Of a DNA stretch of 64,000 bases, positions 27,105 to 35,654 are shown one piece after another. The translations under genes and the position numbers were made by a program. Source of the DNA: Opitutaceae bacterium UBA2377 (GTDB taxonomy: Bacteria > Verrucomicrobiota > Verrucomicrobiia > Opitutales > Opitutaceae); NCBI GenBank assembly GCA_002344205.1, contig DDSZ01000025.1, forward strand, positions 19,807-83,806, written 5' to 3'. The first letter of the stretch is position 1. Every line of letters starts with the position of its first letter. Under the pieces are notes generated by a model, which saw only the letters and a list, made by a program, of their open reading frames with translations, made no database searches and had not been told where the DNA came from.

Positions 27105-27920
27105 TCACTCGGTCAGATTTTTCATGTCCTTTACGGCCCGGCGCGCGTCCCAGTAGTTCACCTCGTCGGATTCGCGGATGTAGGCGGAAAGCATGGCCTT
27201 GTCGCAGAGATTGTTCACGACGCGCGGAATGCCCTTGCTGGCACGGTGGATGGCCTTCAGCGCCCACGCGGTGAAGGTCGGCCGGCCGATGCTGCCGGCC
27301 AAGGTCAGGCGGTGCTGGATGTAGTGCTGCATGTCGTGCAGGGTCAGCGGATTCAGCTCGTAGTGAACGAGGATGCGCTGCCGGAGCTGCCGGAGTTCTT
27401 CCTGCGCGAGCACATCCTTCAGCTCGGGCTGGCCCATGAGCACAATCTGCAGGAGCTTTTGTTTGTCGGTTTCTAGGTTGGAGAGCAGGCGGACTTGCTC
27501 GAGCACCTCGAAGGAGAGATTTTGGGCCTCGTCAATGATGAGCACGATGTCGCGGCCGCGCTCGATGCGTTCGAGCAGCACGCGGTTCATCTGGGCGACA
27601 AGGTCCACCTGGCTGCGGGCGAGCTTGGTCTCGCCCAGCTCGGTGAGGATGGCCTTGAGCATCTGCGTCTCGGTCACCCGCGGATTGAGGATCAGGGCGG
27701 TGTCGAAGTGGGCGGAGTCGAGTTCGTTGAGGAAACGCCGGCAGAGGGTGGTCTTGCCGCAGCCAACCTCGCCGACCAGCACGATGAAACCCTTTTTTTC
27801 CACCACCCCGTATTTCAGGTGCTGCAAGGCTTCCTGATGGGTGGGGCTGAGGTAGAGAAATTTGGGATCCGGGGTGATGTTGAAGGGCATCTCCTTGAAC
27901 CCATAGAAGCTCTGATACAT
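27105..27920 (-). CDS. ExeA-like AAA ATPase
   Basis: A 271-residue AAA+ ATPase. MYQSFYGFKEMPFNITPDPKFLY is the ExeA N-terminal signature, VGEVGCGKTTLCRRFL the Walker A, IVLIIDEAQNLS the Walker B, and GQPELKDVLAQEELRQLRQRI the sensor region; the C-terminal helical lid ends PRVVNNLCDKAML. It lacks the C-terminal peptidoglycan-binding region of long ExeA proteins. First gene of the ExeA/GspB/glycosylphosphotransferase unit, like the ATPases in exopolysaccharide clusters of Gram-negative bacteria. Confidence 0.9.
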   Translation of the reverse strand: MYQSFYGFKEMPFNITPDPKFLYLSPTHQEALQHLKYGVVEKKGFIVLVGEVGCGKTTLCRRFLNELDSAHFDTALILNPRVTETQMLKAILTELGETKLARSQVDLVAQMNRVLLERIERGRDIVLIIDEAQNLSFEVLEQVRLLSNLETDKQKLLQIVLMGQPELKDVLAQEELRQLRQRILVHYELNPLTLHDMQHYIQHRLTLAGSIGRPTFTAWALKAIHRASKGIPRVVNNLCDKAMLSAYIRESDEVNYWDARRAVKDMKNLTE

Positions 27921-28092
27921 GCGGAAGGGCAGGTTGCGCGGTTGAAGCCAAAACGCACGCCAAAACCACCGGCGGGCGGGCGGCGGGCGGGTTTTGAGAA
28001 TTCACTTACAAGGCGGCGCGGCTCCGGGCGGAAAAGGGATTGCGCGCAAAATCCGGCCGCCGTTTATCTTCGCGGGTAAATCTCACGCCGAC

Positions 28093-28368
28093 ATGCGCCG
28101 CTTCGTCATCCTCCTCTACCTCGTGCTCTTTCTGGGCGTGGGCGGGGCGTCGGGATTTTTTCTTTGGCAGGCGCACCAGGAATACACGCGGCTGAAGGAG
28201 CTGGAGGCGCGCACCCGCCAGCGGCTCGCGGAGGCGCAGCAAAGGCTGAAGGAGCACGAAATCATACTCGAGCGGCTCCGCACCGATCCCGCCTACGTGG
28301 AAATGGTCATCCGGCGCCGGCTGGGTTATGTAAAACCCGATGAGGTGGTTTTCCGGTTCGAGGATTGA
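28093..28368 (+). CDS. FtsB/DivIC-family septum formation initiator
   Basis: A 91-residue bitopic membrane protein: a short cytoplasmic start (MRRF), one membrane helix (VILLYLVLFLGVGGASGFFL), a periplasmic leucine-rich coiled coil (TRLKELEARTRQRLAEAQQR) and a C-terminal RTDPAYVEMVIRRRLGYVKPDEVVFRF, the FtsB-type ending. FtsB joins FtsL and FtsQ at the division septum. The start is set by the membrane helix. It is followed 18 bp later by the UDP-sugar pyrophosphorylase gene. Confidence 0.82.
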   Translation: MRRFVILLYLVLFLGVGGASGFFLWQAHQEYTRLKELEARTRQRLAEAQQRLKEHEIILERLRTDPAYVEMVIRRRLGYVKPDEVVFRFED

Positions 28369-28386
28369 AGTGCCAATTTATCGTTC

Positions 28387-29811
28387 ATGTCCAAACACCC
28401 ATTGATCCAGAAGTTCACGGCCGCCGGTCAGGGCCAGGTCTTCGCATTTTTTGACGAGCTCGATTCCGCGGCGCAGGCGCAACTGCTGGCCGAGGCGGGT
28501 GAAATCGACCTCGCCGAGGTGGCCGGACTCACCCGCACCTTGCTCGGGGGAGCGGCGGCGGGTGTCGATCTGACGGACCTTGCCCCCGCGCTTTATGAAC
28601 GGTTGCCGGAGAACGGCGGAGATGCCGCGGCCTGGGCGGCGGCGAGAGCCGCAGGGGAAGCCGCGTTGCGCGCCGGTTCCGTGGCCGCGTTCACGGTGGC
28701 CGGCGGGCAGGGCACGCGGCTGGGTTACGACGGGCCGAAGGGCACGTTTCCCGTGACGCCGGTGAAGCGTAAGCCGCTGTTTCAAGTCTTTGCGGAGAAA
28801 ATCCGGGCCGCCGGCCGGCGCTATGGCCGGCCGCTGCATTGGTTCATCATGACCAGCCATGCGAACCATGCGGCGACCGAGGAGTTTTTCCACGCGCACG
28901 GCCACTTTGGGCTGGAGCCGGCGCGGGTGCATTTTTTCCGGCAGGGCCGGATGCCGGCCGTGGATTTCAACGGCCGGATTTTGTTGGAGAGCAAAGGCAG
29001 CATCGCGCTCAGCCCCGACGGGCACGGCGGTTCATTGCGGGCCTTGGCGCGCAGCGGCGCCCTCGACCTGATGGCGCGCGAGGGCATCGACACGCTCAGC
29101 TATTTCCAAGTGGACAACCCGCTCGTGCGGTGCGTGGACCCCGCGTTCATCGGTTGGCACAAGCTGCAGGGCTCCGAGATGAGCAGCAAGATGGTGCCCA
29201 AGGCTCACGCCGGCGAGAAGGTCGGCCACTTTTGCGTGCAACGGGGCAAGACCGTCGTGGTGGAATACTCCGACCTTCCGGCGGCCATGCAGCAGGAAAA
29301 GGATGATACGGGCCGGCTGCGCTACCTCGCCGGCAGCATCGCGATCCACCTGCTCGACCGGGAATTCATCCGGCGCATGGCGTCCGCGGATGAAGGCACG
29401 CAGCGGCTGGCCTTTCACCGCGCGGACAAAAAGATTCCGACCGTGGATGCCGCCGGCCGCCCCGTGAAGCCCGACCAGCCGAACGGGGTGAAGTTCGAGC
29501 TGTTTGTTTTCGATGCGCTGCCGTTTGCCCGGAATCCGGTCGTCATCGAGACGGCGCGCGCGGATGATTTTTCCCCCGTAAAAAACGCCGCCGGCGCGGA
29601 CTCGCCGCAGACCTGCCGGGACGACCAGTGCCGGCAGTTTGCCCGCTGGCTCAAGGCGCAGGGCGCGGCGGTTTCGACGGATGCCTCCGGGCTCCCGGAT
29701 GCCGGACTGGAAGTGTCACCGCTCTTTGGTTACGACGAGCAGACCTTCGCCGAAGCGTGGGCGAAATTGCCGTTGAAGCCGGCCGTGGCCGACGGTCTAT
29801 ACTTGGAGTGA
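28387..29811 (+). CDS. UDP-sugar pyrophosphorylase (eukaryotic-type UDPGP/UAP family)
   Basis: A 474-residue nucleotidyltransferase making UDP-GlcNAc or UDP-glucose from UTP and the sugar-1-phosphate. The nucleotide loop is VAGGQGTRLGYDGPKGTFPV at about 106-125, WFIMTSHANHAATEEFF the uridine site, LSYFQVDNPLVRCVDPAFIG the metal-binding block, and VKFELFVFDALPFA the C-terminal landmark. This GTRLG form is the UAP1-like family, unlike bacterial GlmU or GalU. Paired with the phosphohexomutase 8 bp downstream, it would supply activated sugar for the wall or polysaccharide. Confidence 0.9.
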   Translation: MSKHPLIQKFTAAGQGQVFAFFDELDSAAQAQLLAEAGEIDLAEVAGLTRTLLGGAAAGVDLTDLAPALYERLPENGGDAAAWAAARAAGEAALRAGSVAAFTVAGGQGTRLGYDGPKGTFPVTPVKRKPLFQVFAEKIRAAGRRYGRPLHWFIMTSHANHAATEEFFHAHGHFGLEPARVHFFRQGRMPAVDFNGRILLESKGSIALSPDGHGGSLRALARSGALDLMAREGIDTLSYFQVDNPLVRCVDPAFIGWHKLQGSEMSSKMVPKAHAGEKVGHFCVQRGKTVVVEYSDLPAAMQQEKDDTGRLRYLAGSIAIHLLDREFIRRMASADEGTQRLAFHRADKKIPTVDAAGRPVKPDQPNGVKFELFVFDALPFARNPVVIETARADDFSPVKNAAGADSPQTCRDDQCRQFARWLKAQGAAVSTDASGLPDAGLEVSPLFGYDEQTFAEAWAKLPLKPAVADGLYLE

Positions 29812-29819
29812 ACTTTCCC

Positions 29820-31769
29820 ATGACGAATCCAGTTGCGATCGAACAAGCCGTCAAAGCCGGCCACCTGCTGCCCGCCGCGGCCGACAACATTCGCGCTTTT
29901 TTGGCGGCCAATCTGCCGGCCTGGGCCGGGGCCAGCATCGAGGAACTGGTCGCGCAGGGGGCTTGGGCGGAACTGAACGACCGTTTCTATCGTTATCTGG
30001 AATTCGGCACGGGCGGCATGCGCGGCCGGACCATTGCCCGCCGCCCGGCCGCGGCCGAGACTGGCACGCCCGGCCCCGATGGCGCACCGGCGCATGCGGC
30101 CATCGGCAGCAATGTGCTCAACGACTTCACGCTCATCCGCGCCGTCATCGGGCTGTATCGCTACACGCAGCGGTATCTGGAGTCGCGCGGAGTGAAGGTG
30201 GTGCCGCGTTTTGTCATCGCGCACGACATGCGGTATTTTTCCCGCCACTTCTGCGAACTCGCGGCTTCGGCTTGGGTGCGGCTCGGCGGCGAGGCGTTCA
30301 TCTTTGACGGGCCGCGGCCGACGCCGCAACTGAGCTTCGAGGTGCGCCGCCAGGGGGCGCATGCCGGCGTGGTCATCACGGCCAGCCACAATCCGCCGCA
30401 CGACAACGGCTTCAAGGCCTACTTCGACGACGGCGCCCAAGTGGTGCCGCCGCACGACAAAGGCATCGTCGAGGCGGTCAATGCCGTGCCGCTGGCCGAC
30501 CTGGCTCCGTTTCTGAACAAAGACCTCGGCCGTGTGGTCACGCTCGGCCGCGAGGCGGATGACGATTACCTCGCCGCCGCGGCGACCGCGATCATCGATC
30601 CGGAGGTCATCCGTCAGGCCAAGCTGAAAGTGGTCTTCACCAATATCCACGGCTGCGGGGCGATCCATGCGCTGCCCCTGCTGTTGCACGCCGGCTGCGA
30701 TGTTTCGGCGGTGCCGTCGCAGCTCAATTTTGACCCACGGTTCCCCACGGTGAAATCGCCCAACCCCGAAAACGCCGAGGCTTTGGCCGAAGGCGTGGCC
30801 CTGGCCGACCGGCTCGGTGCGGATGTGGTGATGGCGACCGATCCCGATGCCGACCGGATGGGCGTGGCCGTGCGCAATCGCGCGGGAAAAATGGAGCTGC
30901 TCACGGGCAACCAAATCGGCGCGCTGCTCGCGGAATACCGGCTCACCCAGTTCAAGGCGAGCGGGCTCATCCCGGCCGCGGGTTCCGACCGGGTGTGCCT
31001 CATCAAGACGTTTGTCACCACGCAGCTGCAGGATGCCATCGGGCGCGGCCACGGCGTGAAGGTCATCAACACGCTCACGGGCTTCAAGTGGATCGCGGCC
31101 AAGCTGCGCGCCTACGAGGAGCGCACGCTGGCAAAGCTCGCCCCGGGCTTCGACTATGCCGGCGCGCCCTTCGCCGCGCGCGCGCGGCTGCTGCAGGAGC
31201 ACGCGACCTTCTACGCTTTTGGCACGGAGGAAAGCTACGGGTATCTGGCGAACGACTACATCCGCGACAAGGATGGCAATTCCGCGTGCCTCATGTTTGC
31301 CGAACTGTGTGCCGCGGTGAAGGCCCGCGGCCTCACGGTGCCGGAATATCTCGACTCGATCTACCTCCGCTACGGTTTCTACCTCGAGGGCGTCATCAAC
31401 CTCTACTACGAGGGCGCCAGCGGCAGCGCGAAGATCAGGCGCATCCTCGAAACCTATCGCGCGCAACCGCCCGCGGCCTTCGGTGCCATCGCGGTGACGA
31501 AGTTCGAGGACTTCGGGCGGCAGGACATCCGCGACGCGGACGGCGAACTCATCCCCAAGCAGGACCTGTATTTCGTGACGCTGGGCAACGGCTACACCTT
31601 CGCGGCGCGGGGCAGCGGCACCGAGCCGAAGATGAAGTTTTATGTCTTCGCCAATGCGACGGTGAAGAGCGACGGCGAGCTGGCCGCCGTGAAGGCCGCG
31701 ACGCGCCGGACCCTCGACGGGGTGTGCGCGCTGATCGAGGCCGATGCCCGCCGGCGGGCGGAGGGCTGA
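29820..31769 (+). CDS. phospho-sugar mutase (phosphoglucomutase/phosphomannomutase)
   Basis: A 649-residue alpha-D-phosphohexomutase. RYLEFGTGGMRGRTIARRP opens domain 1; VVITASHNPPHDNGFKAYF holds the phosphoserine loop (TASHNP); ATDPDADRMGVAVRN is the metal-binding DxDxDR loop; AFGTEESYGYL the sugar-specificity loop; GSGTEPKMKFYV the phosphate-binding end. It interconverts hexose-1- and 6-phosphates and feeds the UDP-sugar enzyme encoded just before it. It is somewhat longer than the usual 570-600. The start at MTNPVAIE fits; upstream codons overlap the previous gene. Confidence 0.92.
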   Translation: MTNPVAIEQAVKAGHLLPAAADNIRAFLAANLPAWAGASIEELVAQGAWAELNDRFYRYLEFGTGGMRGRTIARRPAAAETGTPGPDGAPAHAAIGSNVLNDFTLIRAVIGLYRYTQRYLESRGVKVVPRFVIAHDMRYFSRHFCELAASAWVRLGGEAFIFDGPRPTPQLSFEVRRQGAHAGVVITASHNPPHDNGFKAYFDDGAQVVPPHDKGIVEAVNAVPLADLAPFLNKDLGRVVTLGREADDDYLAAAATAIIDPEVIRQAKLKVVFTNIHGCGAIHALPLLLHAGCDVSAVPSQLNFDPRFPTVKSPNPENAEALAEGVALADRLGADVVMATDPDADRMGVAVRNRAGKMELLTGNQIGALLAEYRLTQFKASGLIPAAGSDRVCLIKTFVTTQLQDAIGRGHGVKVINTLTGFKWIAAKLRAYEERTLAKLAPGFDYAGAPFAARARLLQEHATFYAFGTEESYGYLANDYIRDKDGNSACLMFAELCAAVKARGLTVPEYLDSIYLRYGFYLEGVINLYYEGASGSAKIRRILETYRAQPPAAFGAIAVTKFEDFGRQDIRDADGELIPKQDLYFVTLGNGYTFAARGSGTEPKMKFYVFANATVKSDGELAAVKAATRRTLDGVCALIEADARRRAEG

Positions 31770-31785
31770 CCGCCGCTGGCGGTCA
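31767..31785. terminator. hairpin joining two convergent stop codons
   Basis: TGACCGCC-GCT-GGCGGTCA is a perfect 8-bp stem whose left arm starts with the mutase stop codon and whose right arm ends with the stop of the facing FHA-protease gene. There is no U-tract on either side, so termination may be rho-dependent or the hairpin may protect both 3' ends. Confidence 0.45.
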
Positions 31786-33081
31786 GTCCTTGGGATAATC
31801 CGGCCAGATGTCGCGGAGCAGGTCCACGCGCTGCGCGTAGTTGACCATCACGGCGGACGGGGCGCGCACGACGTTGCCGTCGCGGTTGATCGTGCCGATG
31901 ATGTTGCCGGCGTTCAGGATGGCGACGACCTCGCCGCGGGCGTTGAACATGGGGCTGCCGCTGGCGCCGCCGGTGGCACCGAGGTTGTGCTGCACGGAGA
32001 AACGGCGCTCAAACGGGGCGGGGGCGAGCCAGTAGTCGGTCACGGCGGTGACGATGCCGGACTGCATCGTGGCGACGGGATTGCGCACGTCCACGTTGTT
32101 GCCGGCCATGCCTTCCATGGGGAAGCCGAGGAAGCCGATGCGGTAGCCGGAATCTAGTTTTTCCAATTCGGGTTTGCGCGCCGGCCGGAAAGTCTTGGGC
32201 GCTTCGCCCTGCACGTAGAGCAGGCCGACATCGTAGCTGAGCACGGGCTGCTTCTTGCCCTCGAAGTTTGTTTCCTCCTTGCCGTAGCGCGGGTGCACCA
32301 CGGCGCGCGTGATCTTCAGCCGCAGGTCGGGCCGGCGGTTGACGGCGATGTAGGCGGAGCCGCCGTTCTTCAGCAGCTCGGCGATGGGCTGGGAGACATG
32401 CGAGTTGGTGGCATAGACGCCCGGCGCGATGGCCCAGGCGGTGCCGAAACCCTCCGGACCCTTCGGGCTGGAAACCACGACGAGACCGACGGCCTCGGAG
32501 TATTCCTTGGCCATCTCGGCGAGCGCGGTTTCCGGGGCGGGGCCGAAGCCGAGCTTGTCGCGAAAAAACCACGCTCCGGCGCCTAGGAGAAGCACCACGG
32601 CGACAATGGCGACGGCAATCAGGGGGCCGGAGCCGCCCGATTTCGGCGCGGGCTTGGCGCCGCCAGGCGCGGCGGCCGCCATGGGTGGCGGCGGGGCGGA
32701 CACGGGCGGCGGGGAGGCCGGGGCGCTGCGCGGGGCGGCCGCGACGGCAGACGGTGCCGCCGCCGGGGCGGTGGCGACGGCGAAGTCCACCTGCACCTTC
32801 GGGCCGCCGCGACCGAGCTCGATCACATCGCCGGGGTTGAGTTTTTCCTGGGTGATTTTGCGCCCGCCGACAAAGGTGCCGTCCTTGCTGCCGTCCTTCA
32901 GCCACCAGGCGCCGCTGCGATACTCGAGGGTGGCGTGGCGAGGGGAGACGGTCTTGTCCCAGGTGGGATCGAAGCGAAGGTCGCTGCCGGCATCCGTGCC
33001 GAGCGTGACTGAGTCCTTGTCGAGCGTGGCCTTTTTGTTGCGGTCGAAGCCGGTGAGGCGGGTGAGGGTGAGGGAGGGCAT
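31783..33081 (-). CDS. FHA-domain transmembrane trypsin-like serine protease
   Basis: A 432-residue protein. Residues 20-95 are an FHA phosphothreonine-binding domain (VTLGTDAGSDLRF, TVSPRHATLEYRS, DGSKDGTFVGGRKI). An Ala/Pro linker follows, then a membrane helix (GPLIAVAIVAVVLLLGAGAW) and an extracytoplasmic DegP/trypsin-like domain: YATNSHVSQP (His), SYDVGLLYVQ (Asp), GATGGASGSPMFN (Ser). A cytoplasmic phosphorylation signal could thus control a periplasmic protease. First gene of the kinase island, with a sigma-54-type promoter upstream. Start chosen at MPSLTLTRL, directly before the FHA strand. Confidence 0.88.
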   Translation of the reverse strand: MPSLTLTRLTGFDRNKKATLDKDSVTLGTDAGSDLRFDPTWDKTVSPRHATLEYRSGAWWLKDGSKDGTFVGGRKITQEKLNPGDVIELGRGGPKVQVDFAVATAPAAAPSAVAAAPRSAPASPPPVSAPPPPMAAAAPGGAKPAPKSGGSGPLIAVAIVAVVLLLGAGAWFFRDKLGFGPAPETALAEMAKEYSEAVGLVVVSSPKGPEGFGTAWAIAPGVYATNSHVSQPIAELLKNGGSAYIAVNRRPDLRLKITRAVVHPRYGKEETNFEGKKQPVLSYDVGLLYVQGEAPKTFRPARKPELEKLDSGYRIGFLGFPMEGMAGNNVDVRNPVATMQSGIVTAVTDYWLAPAPFERRFSVQHNLGATGGASGSPMFNARGEVVAILNAGNIIGTINRDGNVVRAPSAVMVNYAQRVDLLRDIWPDYPKD

Positions 33082-33382
33082 GGGGATGGAGAGATTGGGT
33101 GTGTCCGGCAGGATGCGTGCCAGCCGTGCAGCGAATGGCCGAAACGATTGGAGGGGCGGGGTTGAGCATGCAAGCCTGCTGCTGGGGGAAACTGCAGCTT
33201 GGCGCGGTATGGCAGGCATACCGTGAGCTAAACAAGCAGGCAGCGAGCGGAGGCGGTCGGGGCGCGAGGGGCGGAGGGACGACGCCCCGACAGCCCCGAT
33301 AGCCGAAGCGACCCGCCTACGCCAAAGCCGACGATTTTTATATGGGCTTTCGCATACCGATTCCGTAGCGAATGCGGTGCTG
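33082..33382. other. intergenic region with promoter and inverted repeat
   Basis: About 300 bp without a gene between divergently read genes. It holds a sigma-54-type promoter near its left end, a 9-bp perfect inverted repeat (GTCGGGGCG at 33256-33264, CGCCCCGAC at 33283-33291), and a CCGCCTACGCCAAAGC word near 33320 that resembles the dispersed repeat found inside menC. Nothing else is apparent. Confidence 0.55.
33107..33123 (-). promoter_or_regulatory. sigma-54-type promoter of the FHA-protease gene
   Basis: Read on the minus strand: CTGGCACG-CATC-CTGCC. The -24 element CTGGCACG matches the consensus exactly, the GG and GC are 10 bases apart as required, and the -12 element is CTGC instead of TTGC. 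It lies 26 bp before the start codon, giving an expected leader of about 14 nt. Confidence 0.6.
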
Positions 33383-33871
33383 ATGACTCAATCGCTGGAT
33401 GATTCCGCTGCCGAGAAATTCCGCCCGCCGCCCGGGCGGTGTGTTGGCTCGGCGGCGTTGATGTGCTCGGCGGGCGTGTTGGTTGCGCTGGTGGTGCTGG
33501 CGGGTCTCGGCGCGAATCCGGAAGCGGAGGACATGCGCTTCCTGCTGCCGGCTATGGCCGGGTTGGTGGCCGTGGGCGGATTGGTCGGCGGCTTGATCCA
33601 GTGGTGGATTTCCCCGCAGTGGGTGACGGCCGAGGGAGTGTGCACCAATGTCTGGTGGGGCGGGCTGCGTCTGGTCCGCTGGGGGGAGGTGGTCGAAGTG
33701 CGGGCGGTCCGGTGGGTGTCGCCGCCGTTTGTCTCGCTGGCGGTGCGCAGCCGGGACGGCACGCGCGTGTTCCTGAGCCGGATGGCCGGCCGGCAGGCGG
33801 AGTATTTGGCGGCAGTGGACCGCCACGCCCCGTCGGGCCACCCGCTGCGGTCGCACCTCGGCCTACGTTAA
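33383..33871 (+). CDS. small membrane protein with PH-like C-terminal domain
   Basis: A 162-residue protein with two membrane helices at about 25-45 (AALMCSAGVLVALVVLAGLG) and 55-77 (LLPAMAGLVAVGGLVGGLIQW), followed by a beta-rich cytoplasmic part (QWVTAEGVCTNVWWGGLRLVRWGEVVEV) like bacterial PH domains. No catalytic motif. It overlaps the 3' end of the zinc-ribbon FHA gene by 4 bp. ATG chosen; a GTG two codons upstream is equally possible. Function unknown; membership of the signalling island is by position only. Confidence 0.65.
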   Translation: MTQSLDDSAAEKFRPPPGRCVGSAALMCSAGVLVALVVLAGLGANPEAEDMRFLLPAMAGLVAVGGLVGGLIQWWISPQWVTAEGVCTNVWWGGLRLVRWGEVVEVRAVRWVSPPFVSLAVRSRDGTRVFLSRMAGRQAEYLAAVDRHAPSGHPLRSHLGLR

Positions 33872-35541
33872 TTTTCCAGCTTGAGCCGCCAGGTGTGGCT
33901 GCCGAGGCGGAGCTGCATGCCGGTGGCGAGCGGGGCGATTTCGCCCGGCCGCAGGGTCATGCGGTCGAGCTGCACGGCACTGTTGTCGGCGAGGGTCTCG
34001 AGCCAGAAGCAGCCGCGGTGATAGTGAAACCGGCCCTGCACCTCGGCGAGCTGGTCGTCGGCGAGGCAGATGGCGTTGGAGCGGTTGGTGCCGAAGGAGG
34101 CGTCGCTGAGCAGCCAGAGGGCGTTGAGCGGCTGGGCGTCCTTGGCCACGACCTCGAAGCGCACGGCACCGCGTTGGAGCGGCGACTGGGCGGCGGGGCC
34201 GGTCCAATTGCGGTCGTTGGTGATGGCGGGGCCTTTTTCCAGGCCGGGGGCGATGCGGTCGAAATCGACCTCGACGGCGCCGGCGAGGAGGAGCCGGCCC
34301 TGACGCGGCAGGCTGGTGCCGTTTTCGTCGAGCGGCACGCCGTCGAACAGCGTGCCGTTGGCGCTGGCGTTGTCGCGCACGACGATGCCGGCGGTCGTGG
34401 CCTCGGCGATGGCGTGGACTTTGCTGACCCGCAGGCTCTTCTCGTCGTTGCTGGTATTGCGGGGCAGGACCCAGGAAACGAAGTCCGCCTCGGCGCGCGC
34501 CCGGCCGAGCCGGAACTGCGGGCGGGCGATGAGCCGCAACGGGAGGACGGGGGCGTCGGGCCTGGCGGCTTCCAACGTGCAAACGAGTGCGGGCTGCACC
34601 GTGGCGAGCAGGGCGGGTGGAATACGCAGGCCGGTCGCACTGGCCGCGGCGCGGAAGCCGGAATCCTGCCGGCTGACCTCGTAGTCGAGCTCGAGGGCGA
34701 TGCGGTGGAAATTCTCGGGCAGCTCCAGGTCGAGCAGGTCGTTGACCGACTTGATGGCGCCCTTGGCGATGAGGTTGCTGATCTGCACATCGCCGTATTC
34801 CGCACCGAGGGCCTGGTTGGCCCCGCCGCCGGTGTTGCTCTGGATGTCGGAGATGTTGATGACGATGTTGGAATTGTCGGGCGCCTTGTAGATGCGAAGG
34901 GGATGCTGGCCCTGGTAGGCGTAACGCTGACCGCCTTGATCCCAGGAAACGGCGATCTGGAGCACGAAGTGGCCGGCGCGGGCAGCCTCAAGCTCGAGCA
35001 GCACATCGGTGCGGCCACCGGCGGGCAGCCGGCGCACGCGGGACTGGGCCTCGCCCGCAAAGCCGCGCGAGCTGGCGTAAACCTCGATGTTCTCGAGCGG
35101 GGTGGCGGCCTCGTTTTCGGCCCGGAACATGAGCGTGCCGCTGTGGCCGGCGACCAGGGCGTGGGGGACGTTGAGCGAAAGCGCGAACGGGCAGGGAGCC
35201 TCGCCGAAGGGGGCGCGGGTGGCACGGAACGGCGCGGCGGTGCCGGGGGCCGCGGGCGGCTTGATGACGGGCGCGGCCGGGTCCGGCACGACCACGGGCG
35301 GCACGGCGGCGGCCGGTGGGGGGGCTTTCACCGGCGGTGGCACGGCGGGCACGCTCACCGGGGTGGATTGCGTCTCAGGGGCGGGGGCGGCGGAGGCGCC
35401 GGACGAACCCTTCGAGACCTGGGTGGCCTGGGTGGTGGGCGTGTCCTCCACCGGCTCCAGCGGGGTGGTCGCGCCGCAGGCCGGACAGAAGCGGCTCTTC
35501 GGGGTGAGGGGCGTTTGGCAGGCGGGGCAGGAACGTGGCAT
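33868..35541 (-). CDS. zinc-ribbon protein with FHA domains
   Basis: A 557-residue protein. The start codon immediately precedes a zinc ribbon with C5-x2-C8 and C19-x2-C22. A Pro/Ala/Val-rich linker (50-150) follows, then a beta-rich region of arrestin/Ig-like appearance (VPHALVAGHSGTLMFRAENE). Two FHA-like modules come last: one near 370-430 (SLRVSKVHAIAEATTAGIVV, RDNASANGTLFDGV) and one at the C-terminus (GTNRSNAICLADDQLAEVQG, DNSAVQLDRMTL). No membrane helix. It should be a cytoplasmic phosphopeptide-binding scaffold for the kinases. A sigma-54-type sequence lies right upstream. Confidence 0.8.
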   Translation of the reverse strand: MPRSCPACQTPLTPKSRFCPACGATTPLEPVEDTPTTQATQVSKGSSGASAAPAPETQSTPVSVPAVPPPVKAPPPAAAVPPVVVPDPAAPVIKPPAAPGTAAPFRATRAPFGEAPCPFALSLNVPHALVAGHSGTLMFRAENEAATPLENIEVYASSRGFAGEAQSRVRRLPAGGRTDVLLELEAARAGHFVLQIAVSWDQGGQRYAYQGQHPLRIYKAPDNSNIVINISDIQSNTGGGANQALGAEYGDVQISNLIAKGAIKSVNDLLDLELPENFHRIALELDYEVSRQDSGFRAAASATGLRIPPALLATVQPALVCTLEAARPDAPVLPLRLIARPQFRLGRARAEADFVSWVLPRNTSNDEKSLRVSKVHAIAEATTAGIVVRDNASANGTLFDGVPLDENGTSLPRQGRLLLAGAVEVDFDRIAPGLEKGPAITNDRNWTGPAAQSPLQRGAVRFEVVAKDAQPLNALWLLSDASFGTNRSNAICLADDQLAEVQGRFHYHRGCFWLETLADNSAVQLDRMTLRPGEIAPLATGMQLRLGSHTWRLKLEN

Positions 35542-35552
35542 GAGGGTGCTCC

Positions 35553-35569
35553 GGCATAACGCATACCAA
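35553..35569 (-). promoter_or_regulatory. possible sigma-54-type promoter of the zinc-ribbon FHA gene
   Basis: Read on the minus strand: TTGGTATG-CGTT-ATGCC, with GG-N10-GC spacing. Two mismatches in the -24 box and one in the -12 box make it the weakest of the four candidates. Only 12 bp separate the GC from the start codon, so the transcript would be leaderless. Confidence 0.35.
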
Positions 35570-35626
35570 TTCCGCAAAAAATTCCAGCACGCATTCAACC
35601 AAGGGGTTTTGAAATTATTCTCGCGG

Positions 35627-35643
35627 TTGGCATGGCATTTGCC
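35627..35643 (+). promoter_or_regulatory. sigma-54-type promoter before the secreted-protein/K1 genes
   Basis: TTGGCATG-GCAT-TTGCC has GG-N10-GC spacing and one mismatch in the -24 box (CATG for CACG). The GC ends 12 bp before the ATG of the first gene, so initiation would fall on or beside the start codon. An AT-rich stretch (TTTTGAAATTATTC) lies directly upstream. Confidence 0.5.
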
Positions 35644-35654
35644 GTTAGCTGCCC

